Assembly: GCF_000003605.2 (NCBI RefSeq)
Contig: NW_003149665.1
Coordinates: 1 to 23,901, forward strand
Direction of reading: 5' to 3'
DNA length: 23,901 nucleotides
DNA from: Saccoglossus kowalevskii
Lineage: Eukaryota > Hemichordata > Enteropneusta > Harrimaniidae
Shown piece after piece: positions 10,772 to 23,484 of this stretch (the first letter of the stretch is position 1; each line of letters begins with the position of its first letter). The position numbers and the translations under genes are program-made. The notes under the pieces were generated by a model. That model had not been told where the DNA came from. It saw only the letters and a program-made list of their open reading frames with translations, and made no database searches.

Positions 10772-10833
10772 GCATCTCCCATGAAACCTGTATCATGGGA
10801 GATACCACTCATCTGTGCATGCTTCTATTGTCT
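10772..10833 (+). repeat. 62-bp monomer with TCCC insertion, copy 3
   Basis: Same insertion (10,777-10,780) and hairpin (10,774-10,803). The upstream neighbour differs from the other three copies: it is a hybrid monomer (10,714-10,771), so this copy sits next to a recombination junction. Confidence 0.95.
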
Positions 10834-11507
10834 ACATCATGAAACCTGCATCATGGGAGATACCACTCATCTGTGCATGCTTATATTGTCTGCATCATGA
10901 AACCTGCATCATGGGAGATATCCCTCATCTGTGCACGCTTCTATTGTCTGCATCATGAAACCTGCATCATGGGAGATACCACTCATCTATGCATGCTTAT
11001 ATTGTCTGCATCATGAAACCTGCATCATGGGAGATACCACTCATCCGTGCATGCTTCTATTGTCTGCATCATGAAACTTGCATCATGGGAGATATCCTCA
11101 TGTGTTCATGCGTTTATTGTCTGCATCATGAAACCTGTATCATGGGAGATACCACTCATCTGTGCATGCTTCTATTGTCTGCATCATGAAACCTGCATCA
11201 TGGGAGATATCCCTCATCTGTGCATGCTTTTATTGTCTGGATCATGAAACCTGCATCATGGGAAATACCACTCATCTGTGCATGCTTATATTGTCTGCAT
11301 CATGAAACCTGCATCATGGGAGATTCCCCTCATCTGTGCATGCTTCTATTGTCTGCATCATGAAACCTGCATCATGGGAGATACCACTCATCTCTGCATG
11401 CTTATATTGTCTGCATCATGAAACCTGCATCATGGGAGATATCCCTCATTTGTGCATGCTTATATTGTCTGCATCATGAAACCTGCATCATGGGAGATAC
11501 CACTCAT
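10830..11507. repeat. 678-bp block identical to 6,879-7,556
   Basis: Second copy; it ends where segment 4 switches to the CATATG series. Confidence 0.88.
11066..11122 (+). repeat. 57-bp monomer (one C lost), copy 3
   Basis: Same deletion and linked variants, 3,951 bp after copy 2, within the 678-bp block 10,830-11,507 that is identical to 6,879-7,556. Confidence 0.9.
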
Positions 11508-12920
11508 ATGTGCATGCTTATATTGTCTGCATCATGAAACCTGCATCATGGGAGATACCACTCATCTGTGCATGCTTTTATTGTCTGCATCATGAAACCT
11601 GCATCATGGGAGATACCACTCATCCGTGCATGCTTCTATTGTCTGCATCATGAAACCTGCATCATGGGAGATACCACTCATATGTGCATGCTTTTATTGT
11701 CTGCATCATGAAACCTGCATCATGGGAGATACCACTCATCTGTGCATGCTTCTATTGTCTGCATCATGAAACCTGCATCATGGGAGATATCACTCATGTG
11801 TTCATGCTTTTATTGTCTGCATCATGAAACCTGCATTATGGGAGATACCACTCATCTGTGCATGCTTATGTTGTCTGCATCATGAAACCTGCATTATGGG
11901 AGATATCCCTCATGTGTTCATGCTTTTATTGTCTGCATCATGAAACCTGCATTATGGGAGATACCACTCATCTGTGCATGCTTCTATTGTCTGCATCATG
12001 AAACCTGCATCATGGGAGATATCCCTCATGTGTTCATGCTTATATTGTCTGCATCATGAAACCTGCATCATGGGAGATACCCCTCATGTGTTCATGCTTA
12101 TATTGTCTGCATCATGAAACCTGCATTATGGGAGATATCCCTCATCTGTGCATGCTTCTATTGTCTGCATCATGAAACCTGCATCATGGGAGATATCCCT
12201 CATGTGTTCATGCTTTTATTGTCTGCATCATGAAACCTGCATTATGGGAGATACCACTCATCCGTGCATGCTTCTATTGTCTGCATCATGAAACCTGCAT
12301 CATGGGAGATATCCCTCATTTGTGCATGCTTATGTTGTCTGCGTCATGAAACCTGCATCATGGGAGATACCCCTCATGTGTTCATGGTTATATTGTCTGC
12401 ATCATGAAACCTGCATCATGGGAGATATCCCTCATCTGTGCATGCTTCTATTGTCTGCATCATGAAACCTGCATCATGGGAGATATCCCTCATGTGTTCA
12501 TGCTTTTATTGTCTGCATCATGAAACCTGTATCATGAGAGATACCACTCATCTGTGCATGCTTCTATTGTCTGCATCATGAAACCTGCATCATGGGAGAT
12601 ATCCCTCATGTGTGCATGCTTCTATTGTCTACATCATGAAACCTGCATCATGGGAGATACCACTCATCTGTGCATGCTTCTATTGTCTGCATCATGAAAC
12701 CTGCATCATGGGAGATACCACTCATCTGTGCATGCTTCTATTGTCTGCATCATGAAACCTGCATCATGGGAGATATCCCTCATGTGTGCATGCTTTTATT
12801 GTCTGCATCATGAAACCTGCATCATGGGAGATATCCCTCATCTGTGCATGCTTTTATTGTCTGCATCATGAAACCTGCATCATGGGAGATATCCCTCATC
12901 TGTGCATGCTTTTATTGTCT
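11239..12920. repeat. Higher-order segment 4 (29 monomers)
   Basis: It opens with marker, GATTCCCC, CTCTGC and TTTGTGC monomers as in segment 3. At about 11,508 it switches to the CATATG-CCGTGC-CATATG-ATATCAC-TTATGTTG series seen at about 2,150-2,600. The usual GAGAG/TCCC block is therefore skipped, which indicates an internal unequal exchange. It ends with A- and C-type monomers that lead into the next marker at 12,921. Confidence 0.75.
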
Positions 12921-14312
12921 GGATCATGAAACCTGCATCATGGGAAATACCACTCATCTTTGCATGCTTATATTGTCTGCATCATGAAACCTGCATCATG
13001 GGAGATATCCCTCATCTGTGCACACTTCTATTGTCTGCATCATGAAACCTGCATCATGGGAGATACCACTCATCTGTGCATGCTTATATTGTCTGCATCA
13101 TGAAACCTGCATCATGGGAGATACCACTCATCCGTGCATGCTTCTATTGTCTGCATCATGAAACTTGCATCATGGGAGATATCCCTCATGTGTTCATGCG
13201 TTTATTGTCTGCATCATGAAACCTGTATCATGGGAGATACCACTCATCTGTGCATGCTTCTATTGTCTGCATCATGAAACCTGCATCATGGGAGATATCC
13301 CTCATTTGTGCATGCTTATGTTGTCTGCATCATGAAACCTGCATCATGGGAGATACCCCTCATGTGTTCATGCTTATATTGTCTGCATCATGAAACCTGC
13401 ATCATGGGAGATATCCCTCATCTGTGCATGCTTCTATTGTCTGCATCATGAAACCTGCATCATGGGAGATATCCCTCATGTGTTCATGCTTTTATTGTCT
13501 GCATCATGAAACCTGCATTATGGGAGATACCACTCATCTGTGCATGCTTCTATTGTCTGCATCATGAAACCTGCATCATGGGAGATATCCATCATGTGTT
13601 CATGCTTTTATTGTCTGCATCATGAAACCTGCATCATGGGAGATACCACTCATCTGTGCATGCTTCTATTGTCTGCATCATGAAACCTGCATCATGGGAG
13701 ATATCCCTCATGTGTTCATGCTTTTATTGTCTGCATCATGAAACCTGCATCATGGGAGATACCCCTCATCTGTGCATGCTTCTATTGTCTGCATCATGAA
13801 ACCTGCATCATGGGAGATACCACTCATCTCTGCATGCTTATATTGTCTGCATCATGAAACCTGCATCATGGGAGATATCCCTCATCTGTGCATGCTTATA
13901 TTGTCTGCATCATGAAACCTGCATCATGGGAGATACCACTCATCTGTGCATGCTTCTATTGTCTGCATCATGAAACCTGCATCATGGGAGATATCCCTCA
14001 CGTGTTCATGCTTTTATTGTCTGCATCATGAAACCTGTATCATGGGAGATACCACTCATCTGTGCATGCTTCTATTGTCTGCATCATGAAACCTGCATCA
14101 TGGGAGATATCCCTCATGTGTGCATGCTTCTATTGTCTACATCATGAAACCTGCATCATGGGAGATACCACTCATCTGTGCATGCTTCTATTGTCTGCAT
14201 CATGAAACCTGCATCATGGGAGATACCACTCATCTGTGCATGCTTCTATTGTCTGCATCATGAAACCTGCATCATGGGAGATATCCCTCATGTGTTCATG
14301 CTTTTATTGTCT

Positions 14313-14375
14313 GCATCATGAAACCTGTATCATGGGAGATACCACTCATCTGTGCATGCTTCTATTATATTGTCT
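14313..14375 (+). repeat. 63-bp monomer with 5-bp insertion, copy 2
   Basis: Identical 5-bp insertion (14,367-14,371), 7,493 bp downstream of copy 1. The surrounding blocks also share a TCACGTG variant at the same relative position (6,505 and 13,998), so the two are copies of one event. Confidence 0.9.
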
Positions 14376-15129
14376 ACATCATGAAACCTGCATCATGGGA
14401 GATACCACTCATCTGTGCATGCTTCTATTGTCTGCATCATGAAACCTGCATCATGGGAGATATCCCTCATCTGTGCATGCTTCTATTGTCTGCATCATGA
14501 AACCTGCATCATGGGAGATACCACTCATCTGTGCATGCTTATATTGTCTGCATCATGAAACCTGCATCATGGGAGATACCACTCATCTGTGCATGCATCT
14601 ATTGTCTGCATCATGAAACCTGCATCATGGGAGATATCCCTCATGTGTTCATGCTTTTATTGTCTGCATCATGAAACCTGTATCATGGGAGATACCACTC
14701 ATCTGTGCATGCTTCTATTGTCTACATCATGAAACCTGCATCATGGGAGATATCCCTCATCTGTGCATGCTTCTATTGTCTGCATCATGAAACCTGCATC
14801 ATGGGAGATATCCCTCATGTGTTCATGCTTTTATTGTCTGCATCATGAAACCTGCATTATGGGAGATTCCACTAATCTCTGCATGCTTCTATTGTCTACA
14901 TCATGAAACCTGCATCATGGGAGATACCACTCATCTGTGCATGCTTATATTGTCTGCATCATGAAACCTGCATCATGGGAGATACCCCTCATCTGTGCAT
15001 GCTTCTATTGTCTGCATCATGAAACCTGCATCATGGGAGATACCCCTCATCTGTGCATACTTATATTGTCTGCATCATGAAACCTGCATCATGGGAGATA
15101 CCACTCATCTGTGCATGCTTCTATTGTCT

Positions 15130-15186
15130 GCATCATGAAACTGCATCATGGGAGATACCACTCATCTGTGCATGCTTATGTTGACT
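15130..15186 (+). repeat. 57-bp monomer, private single-base deletion
   Basis: GAAACCTGCATC reads GAAACTGCATC here (one C lost near 15,140). I saw no other copy, so it is either a recent mutation or a sequencing error. It shifts the short + strand frame that starts at 15,111. Confidence 0.85.
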
Positions 15187-15216
15187 GCATTATGAAACCT
15201 GCATCATGGGAGATAT

Positions 15217-16607
15217 CCCTCATGTGTTCATGCTTATATTGTCTGCATCATGAAACCTGCATCATGGGAGATACCCCTCATGTGTTCATGCTTATATTGT
15301 CTGCATCATGAAACCTGCATCATGGGAGATATCCCTCATCTGTGCATGCTTCTATTGTCTGCATCATGAAACCTGCATCATGGGAGATATCCCTCATGTG
15401 TTCATGCTTTTATTGTCTGCATCATGAAACCTGCATTATGGGAGATACCACTCATCTGTGCATGCTTCTATTGTCTGCATCATGAAACCTGCATCATGGG
15501 AGATACCACTCATCTATGCATGCTTTTATTGTCTGCATCATGAAACCTGCATCATGGGAGATACCCCTCATCTGTGCATGCTTGTATTGTCTGCATCATG
15601 AAACCTGCATCATGGGAGATACCACTCATCTCTGCATGCTTCTATTGTCTGCATCATGAAACCTGCATCATGGGAGATATCCCTCATGTGTGCATGCTTC
15701 TATTGTCTGCATCATGAAACCTGCATCACGGGAGATATCCCTCATGTGTGCATGCTTCTATTGTCTACATCATGAAACCTGCATCATGGGAGATACCACT
15801 CATCTGTGCATGCTTCTATTGTCTGCATCATGAAACCTGCATCATGGGAGATACCACTCATCTGTGCATGCTTCTACTGTCTGCATCATGAAACCTGCAT
15901 CATGGGAGATATCCCTCATGTGTTCATGCTTTTATTGTCTGCATCATGAAACCTGTATCATGGGAGATACCACTCATCTGTGCATGCTTCTATTGTCTAC
16001 ATCATGAAACCTGCATCATGGGAGATACCACTCATCTGTGCATGCTTATATTGTCTGCATCATGAAACCTGCATCATGGGAGATATCCCTCATCTGTGCA
16101 TGCTTTTATTGTCTGCATCATGAAACCTGTATCATGGGAGATACCACTCATCTGTGCATGCTTCTATTGTCTGCATCATGAAACCTGCATCATGGGAGAT
16201 ACCACTCATCTGTGCATGCTTATATTGTCTGCATCATGAAACCTGTATCATGGGAGATACCACTCATCTGTGCATGCTTCTATTGTCTGCATCATGAAAC
16301 CTGCATCATGGGAGATATCCCTCATGTGTTCATGCTTTTATTGTCTGCATCATGAAACCTGCAACATGGGAGATACCACTCATCTGTGCATGCTTCTATT
16401 GTCTGCATCATGAAACCTGCATCATGGGAGATACCACTCATCTGTGCATGCTTATGTTGACTGCATTATGAAACCTGCATCATGGGAGATATCCCTCATG
16501 TGTTCATGCTTATATTGTCTGCATCATGAAACCTGCATCATGGGAGATACCCCTCATGTGTTCATGCTTATATTGTCTGCATCATGAAACCTGCATCATG
16601 GGAGATA
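15217..16607. repeat. 1,391-bp duplicated block, copy 2
   Basis: Identical by eye to 2,732-4,122, covering 24 monomers. Perfect identity over this length between loci 12.5 kb apart points to a recent duplication or conversion, since neighbouring monomers of the same class differ at several positions. Confidence 0.92.
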
Positions 16608-16674
16608 TCCCTCATCTGTGCATGCTTCTATTGTCTGCATCATGAAACCTGCATCATGGGAGATATCCCTCATG

Positions 16675-18541
16675 TGTGCATGCTTCTATTGTCTGCATCA
16701 TGAAACCTGCATCATGGGAGATATCCCTCATGTGTTCATGCTTTTATTGTCTGCATCATGAAACCTGCATTATGGGAGATACCACTCATCTGTGCATGCT
16801 TTTATTGTCTGCATCATGAAACCTGTATCATGGGAGATACCACTCATCTGTGCATGCTTATATTGTCTGCATCATGAAACCTGCATCATGGGAGATACCA
16901 CTCATATGTGCATGCTTATATTGTCTGCATCATGAAACCTGCATCATGGGAGATACCACTCATCTGTGCATGCTTTTATTGTCTGCATCATGAAACCGGC
17001 ATCATGGGAGATACCCCTCATGTGTTCATGCTTCTATTGTCTGCATCATGAAACCTGCATCATGGGAGATACCACTCATATGTGCATGCTTTTATTGTCT
17101 GCATCATGAAACCTGCATCATGGGAGATACCACTCATCTGTGCATGCTTCTATTGTCTGCATCATGAAACCTGCATCATGGGAGATATCACTCATGTGTT
17201 CATGCTTTTATTGTCTGCATCATGAAACCTGCATTATGGGAGATACCACTCATCTGTGCATGCTTATGTTGTCTGCATCATGAAACCTGCATTATGGGAG
17301 ATATCCCTCATGTGTTCATGCTTTTATTGTCTGCATCATGAAACCTGCATTATGGGAGATACCACTCATCTGTGCATGCTTCTATTGTCTGCATCATGAA
17401 ACCTGCATCATGGGAGATATCCCTCATGTGTTCATGCTTATATTGTCTGCATCATGAAACCTGCATCATGGGAGATACCCCTCATTTGTTCATGCTTATA
17501 TTGTCTGCGTCATGAAACCTGCATTATGGGAGATATCCCTCATCTGTGCATGCTTCTATTGTCTGCATCATGAAACCTGCATCATGGGAGATATCCCTCA
17601 TGTGTTCATGCTTTTATTGTCTGCATCATGAAACCTGCATTATGGGAGATACCACTCATCTGTGCATGCTTTTATTGTCTGCATCATGAAACCTGTATCA
17701 TGGGAGATACCACTCATCTGTGCATGCTTATATTGTCTGCATCATGAAACCTGCATCATGGGAGATACCACTCATATGTGCATGCTTATATTGTCTGCAT
17801 CATGAAACCTGCATCATGGGAGATACCACTCATCTGTGCATGCTTTTATTGTCTGCATCATGAAACCGGCATCATGGGAGATACCCCTCATGTGTTCATG
17901 CTTCTATTGTCTGCATCATGAAACCTGCATCATGGGAGATACCACTCATATGTGCATGCTTTTATTGTCTGCATCATGAAACCTGCATCATGGGAGATAC
18001 CACTCATCTGTGCATGCTTCTATTGTCTGCATCATGAAACCTGCATCATGGGAGATATCACTCATGTGTTCATGCTTTTATTGTCTGCATCATGAAACCT
18101 GCATTATGGGAGATACCACTCATCTGTGCATGCTTATGTTGTCTGCATCATGAAACCTGCATTATGGGAGATATCCCTCATGTGTTCATGCTTTTATTGT
18201 CTGCATCATGAAACCTGCATTATGGGAGATACCACTCATCTGTGCATGCTTCTATTGTCTGCATCATGAAACCTGCATCATGGGAGATATCCCTCATGTG
18301 TTCATGCTTATATTGTCTGCATCATGAAACCTGCATCATGGGAGATACCCCTCATTTGTTCATGCTTATATTGTCTGCGTCATGAAACCTGCATTATGGG
18401 AGATATCCCTCATCTGTGCATGCTTCTATTGTCTGCATCATGAAACCTGCATCATGGGAGATATCCCTCATGTGTTCATGCTTTTATTGTCTGCATCATG
18501 AAACCTGCATTATGGGAGATACCACTCATCTGTGCATGCTT
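16675..18541. repeat. 870-bp (15-monomer) perfect tandem duplication
   Basis: Every line from 16,675 to 17,671 matches the sequence 870 bp downstream without a difference, giving about 2.15 copies of a 15-monomer unit. Private markers occur in both units: ACCGGC (16,996 and 17,866), and TTTGTT followed by TGCGTC (about 17,485-17,510 and 18,355-18,380). Similarity fails at G16,674/C17,544 on the left and T17,671/C18,541-18,542 on the right. Confidence 0.92.
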
Positions 18542-19536
18542 CTATTGTCTGCATCATGAAACCTGCATCATGGGAGATATGCCTCATTTGTGCATGCTTA
18601 TGTTGTCTGCATCATGAAACCTGCATCATGGGAGATACCCCTCATGTGTTCATGCTTATATTGTCTGCATCATGAAACTTGCATCATGGGAGATATCCCT
18701 CATCTGTGCATGCTTCTATTGTCTGCATCATGAAACCTGCATCATGGGAGATATCCCTCATGTGTTCATGCTTTTATTGTCTGCATCATGAAACCTGCAT
18801 TATGGGAGATACCACTCATCTGTGCATGCTTCTATTGTCTGCATCATGAAACCTGCATCATGGGAGATATCCCTCATCTGTGCATGCTTTTATTGTCTGG
18901 ATCATGAAACCTGCATCATGGGAAATACCACTCATCTGTGCATGCTTATATTGTCTGCATCATGAAACCTGCATCATGGGAGATACCCCTCATCTGTGCA
19001 TGCTTCTATTGTCTGCATCATGAAACCTGCATCATGGGAGATACCACTCATCTCTGCATGCTTATATTGTCTGCATCATGAAACCTGCATCATGGGAGAT
19101 ATCCCTCATTTGTGCATGCTTATATTGTCTGCATCATGAAACCTGCATCATGGGAGATACCACTCATCTGTGCATGCTTCTATTGTCTGCATCATGAAAC
19201 CTGCATCATGGGAGATATCCCTCATGTGTTCATGCTTTTATTGTCTGCATCATGAAACCTGTATCATGAGAGATACCACTCATCTGTGCATGCTTCTATT
19301 GTCTGCATCATGAAACCTGCATCATAGGAGATATCCCTCATGTGTGCATGCTTCTATTGTCTACATCATGAAACCTGCATCATGGGAGATACCACTCATC
19401 TGTGCATGCTTCTATTGTCTGCATCATGAAACCTGCATCATGGGAGATACCACTCATCTGTGCATGCTTCTATTGTCTGCATCATGAAACCTGCATCATG
19501 GGAGATATCCCTCATGTGTTCATGCTTTTATTGTCT

Positions 19537-19598
19537 GCATCTCCCATGAAACCTGTATCATGGGAGATACCACTCATCTGTGCATGCTTCTATTGTCT
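19537..19598 (+). repeat. 62-bp monomer with TCCC insertion, copy 4
   Basis: Same insertion (19,542-19,545) and hairpin (19,539-19,568). The following segment has lost the corresponding monomer in a seven-unit deletion. Confidence 0.95.
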
Positions 19599-19928
19599 AC
19601 ATCATGAAACCTGCATCATGGGAGATACCACTCATCTGTGCATGCTTATATTGTCTGCATCATGAAACCTGCATCATGGGAGATATCCCTCATCTGTGCA
19701 CGCTTCTATTGTCTGCATCATGAAACCTGCATCATGGGAGATACCACTCATCTGTGCATGCTTATATTGTCTGCATCATGAAACCTGCATCATGGGAGAT
19801 ACCACTCATCCGTGCATGCTTCTATTGTCTGCATCATGAAACTTGCATCATGGGAGATATCCCTCATGTGTTCATGCGTTTATTGTCTGCATCATGAAAC
19901 CTGTATCATGGGAGATACCACTCATCTA

Positions 19929-20990
19929 TGCATGCTTCTATTGTCTGCATCATGAAACCTGCATCATGGGAGATATCCCTCATTTGTGCATGCTTATGTT
20001 GTCTGCATCATGAAACCTGCATCATGGGAGATACCCCTCATGTGTTCATGCTTATATTGTCTGCATCATGAAACCTGCATCATGGGAGATATCCCTCATC
20101 TGTGCATGCTTCTATTGTCTGCATCATGAAACCTGCATCATGGGAGATATCCCTCATGTGTTCATGCTTTTATTGTCTGCATCATGAAACCTGCATTATG
20201 GGAGATACCACTCATCTGTGCATGCTTCTATTGTCTGCATCATGAAACCTGCATCATGGGAGATATCCATCATGTGTTCATGCTTTTATTGTCTGCATCA
20301 TGAAACCTGCATCATGGGAGATACCACTCATCTGTGCATGCTTCTATTGTCTGCATCATGAAACCTGCATCATGGGAGATATCCCTCATGTGTTCATGCT
20401 TTTATTGTCTGCATCATGAAACCTGCATTATGGGAGATACCACTCATCTGTGCATGCTTATATTGTCTGCATCATGAAACCTGCATCATGGGAGATATCC
20501 CTCATCTGTGCATGCTTCTATTGTCTGCATCATGAAACCTGCCTTATGGGAGATATCCCTCATGTGTTCATGCTTTTATTGTCTGCATCATGAAACCTGC
20601 ATCATGGGAGATACCACTCATCTGTGCATGCTTCTATTGTCTGCATCATGAAACCTGCATCATGGGAGATATCCCTCATGTGTTCATGCTTTTATTGTCT
20701 GCATCATGAAACCTGCATTATGGGAGATACCACTCATCTGTGCATGCTTTTATTGTCTGCATCATGAAACCTGTATCATGGGAGATACCACTCATCTGTG
20801 CATGCTTATATTGTCTGCATCATGAAACCTGCATCATGGGAGATACCACTCATATGTGCATGCTTATATTGTCTGCATCATGAAACCTGCATCATGGGAG
20901 ATACCACTCATCTGTGCATGCTTTTATTGTCTGCATCATGAAACCTGCATCATGGGAGATACCCCTCATGTGTTCATGCTTCTATTGTCT
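19929..20990. repeat. 1,062-bp duplicated block, copy 1
   Basis: Identical by eye to 22,423-23,484 at an offset of 2,494 bp (43 monomers). It includes the CCATCATG, GCCTTATG and CATATG markers. With one base difference at 19,928 (A against G), the similarity extends left to 19,812. Confidence 0.92.
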
Positions 20991-22305
20991 GCATCATGAA
21001 ACCTGCATTATGGGAGATACCACTCATCTGTGCATGCTTATGTTGTCTGCATCATGAAACCTGCATTATGGGAGATATCCCTCATGTGTTCATGCTTTTA
21101 TTGTCTGCATCATGAAACCTGCATTATGGGAGATACCACTCATCTGTGCATGCTTCTATTGTCTGCATCATGAAACCTGCATCATGGGAGATATCCCTCA
21201 TGTGTTCATGCTTATATTGTCTGCATCATGAAACCTGCATCATGGGAGATACCCCTCATGTGTTCATGCTTATATTGTCTGCATCATGAAACCTGCATTA
21301 TGGGAGATATCCCTCATCTGTGCATGCTTCTATTGTCTGCATCATGAAACCTGCATCATGGGAGATATCCCTCATGTGTTCATGCTTTTATTGTCTGCAT
21401 CATGAAACCTGCATTATGGGAGATACCACTCATCTGTGCATGCTTCTATTGTCTGCATCATGAAACCTGCATCATGGGAGATATCCCTCATTTGTGCATG
21501 CTTATGTTGTCTGCATCATGAAACCTGCATCATGGGAGATACCCCTCATGTGTTCATGCTTATATTGTCTGCATCATGAAACCTGCATCATGGGAGATAT
21601 CCCTCATCTGTGCATGCTTCTATTGTCTGCATCATGAAACCTGCATCATGGGAGATATCCCTCATGTGTTCATGCTTTTATTGTCTGCATCATGAAACCT
21701 GCATTATGGGAGATACCACTCATCTGTGCATGCTTCTATTGTCTGCATCATGAAACCTGCATCATGGGAGATATCCCTCATCTGTGCATGCTTTTATTGT
21801 CTGGATCATGAAACCTGCATCATGGGAAATACCACTCATCTTTGCATGCTTATATTGTCTGCATCATGAAACCTGCATCATGGGAGATACCCCTCATCTG
21901 TGCATGCTTCTATTGTCAGCATCATGAAACCTGCATCATGGGAGATACCACTCATCTCTGCATGCTTATATTGTCTGCATCATGAAACCTGCATCATGGG
22001 AGATATCCCTCATTTGTGCATGCTTATATTGTCTGCATCATGAAACCTGCATCATGGGAGATACCACTCATCTGTGCATGCTTCTATTGTCTGCATCATG
22101 AAACCTGCATCATGGGAGATATCCCTCATGTGTTCATGCTTTTATTGTCTGCATCATGAAACCTGTATCATGAGAGATACCACTCATCTGTGCATGCTTC
22201 TATTGTCTGCATCATGAAACCTGCATCATGGGAGATATCCCTCATGTGTGCATGCTTCTATTGTCTACATCATGAAACCTGCATCATGGGAGATACCACT
22301 CATCT

Positions 22306-22335
22306 GTGCATGCTTCTATTGTCTGCATCATGAAA
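22306..22335. repeat. Junction of a seven-monomer deletion
   Basis: Left of this interval the sequence follows segment 6 at offset 2,904; right of it, at offset 2,494. The 410-bp difference is seven monomers plus the 4-bp insertion, so the TCCC hairpin and the GCACGC and CCGTGC monomers were lost. The exchange falls within 30 bp where both parents are identical. Confidence 0.85.
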
Positions 22336-22422
22336 CTTGCATCATGGGAGATATCCCTCATGTGTTCATGCGTTTATTGTCTGCATCATGAAACCTGTAT
22401 CATGGGAGATACCACTCATCTG

Positions 22423-23484
22423 TGCATGCTTCTATTGTCTGCATCATGAAACCTGCATCATGGGAGATATCCCTCATTTGTGCATGCTTATGTTGTCTGC
22501 ATCATGAAACCTGCATCATGGGAGATACCCCTCATGTGTTCATGCTTATATTGTCTGCATCATGAAACCTGCATCATGGGAGATATCCCTCATCTGTGCA
22601 TGCTTCTATTGTCTGCATCATGAAACCTGCATCATGGGAGATATCCCTCATGTGTTCATGCTTTTATTGTCTGCATCATGAAACCTGCATTATGGGAGAT
22701 ACCACTCATCTGTGCATGCTTCTATTGTCTGCATCATGAAACCTGCATCATGGGAGATATCCATCATGTGTTCATGCTTTTATTGTCTGCATCATGAAAC
22801 CTGCATCATGGGAGATACCACTCATCTGTGCATGCTTCTATTGTCTGCATCATGAAACCTGCATCATGGGAGATATCCCTCATGTGTTCATGCTTTTATT
22901 GTCTGCATCATGAAACCTGCATTATGGGAGATACCACTCATCTGTGCATGCTTATATTGTCTGCATCATGAAACCTGCATCATGGGAGATATCCCTCATC
23001 TGTGCATGCTTCTATTGTCTGCATCATGAAACCTGCCTTATGGGAGATATCCCTCATGTGTTCATGCTTTTATTGTCTGCATCATGAAACCTGCATCATG
23101 GGAGATACCACTCATCTGTGCATGCTTCTATTGTCTGCATCATGAAACCTGCATCATGGGAGATATCCCTCATGTGTTCATGCTTTTATTGTCTGCATCA
23201 TGAAACCTGCATTATGGGAGATACCACTCATCTGTGCATGCTTTTATTGTCTGCATCATGAAACCTGTATCATGGGAGATACCACTCATCTGTGCATGCT
23301 TATATTGTCTGCATCATGAAACCTGCATCATGGGAGATACCACTCATATGTGCATGCTTATATTGTCTGCATCATGAAACCTGCATCATGGGAGATACCA
23401 CTCATCTGTGCATGCTTTTATTGTCTGCATCATGAAACCTGCATCATGGGAGATACCCCTCATGTGTTCATGCTTCTATTGTCT
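22423..23484. repeat. 1,062-bp duplicated block, copy 2
   Basis: Identical by eye to 19,929-20,990. The right edge (23,485, CTACATC instead of CTGCATC) coincides with the jump to the block copied from 19,557 onward. Confidence 0.92.

Larger units (their letters stand above)
7288..11238. repeat. Higher-order segment 3 (68 monomers)
   Basis: It starts with the marker monomer (GGATCATG, GGGAAATACC), then a GATTCCCC variant near 7,371. It continues as a copy of segment 1 up to 8,067. The centre (about 8,900-10,700) contains monomers where CATCATGAAA became CATCAGGAAA (8,921; 9,037; 10,661). These remove the usual TGA and produce the longest open frames in the window. The end (10,830 onward) copies 6,879 onward. 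Two TCCC-insertion monomers lie in this segment (7,926 and 10,772). No gene is present. Confidence 0.8.
12921..18898. repeat. Higher-order segment 5 (103 monomers)
   Basis: It begins with a shortened run: marker, CTTTGC, GCACAC (a decayed GCACGC), CCGTGC, ACTTGC, GCGTTT, TTATGTTG. It continues with a block shared with 6,300-6,960 (offset 7,493; TCACGTG at 13,998, ATATT insertion at 14,367). Next come CTAATCTCTGC, also found at 8,541 (offset 6,330), the 1,391-bp copy of 2,732-4,122, and the perfect 15-monomer tandem duplication. A single-base deletion marks the monomer 15,130-15,186. Confidence 0.8.
18899..21802. repeat. Higher-order segment 6, one complete 50-monomer turn (2,904 bp)
   Basis: This is the cleanest complete turn of the higher-order repeat. 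Marker (18,899), CTCTGC (about 19,053), TTTGTGC (about 19,110), GAGAG (about 19,269), ATGTGTGC (about 19,340), TCCC insertion (19,542), GCACGC (about 19,699), CCGTGC (about 19,810), ACTTGC (19,841), GCGTTT (about 19,878), TTATGTTG (about 19,995), CCATCATG (about 20,268), GCCTTA (20,541), CATATG (about 20,851), TTATGTTG (21,038), then the next marker (21,803). The length is 50 x 58 plus the 4-bp insertion. Confidence 0.8.
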
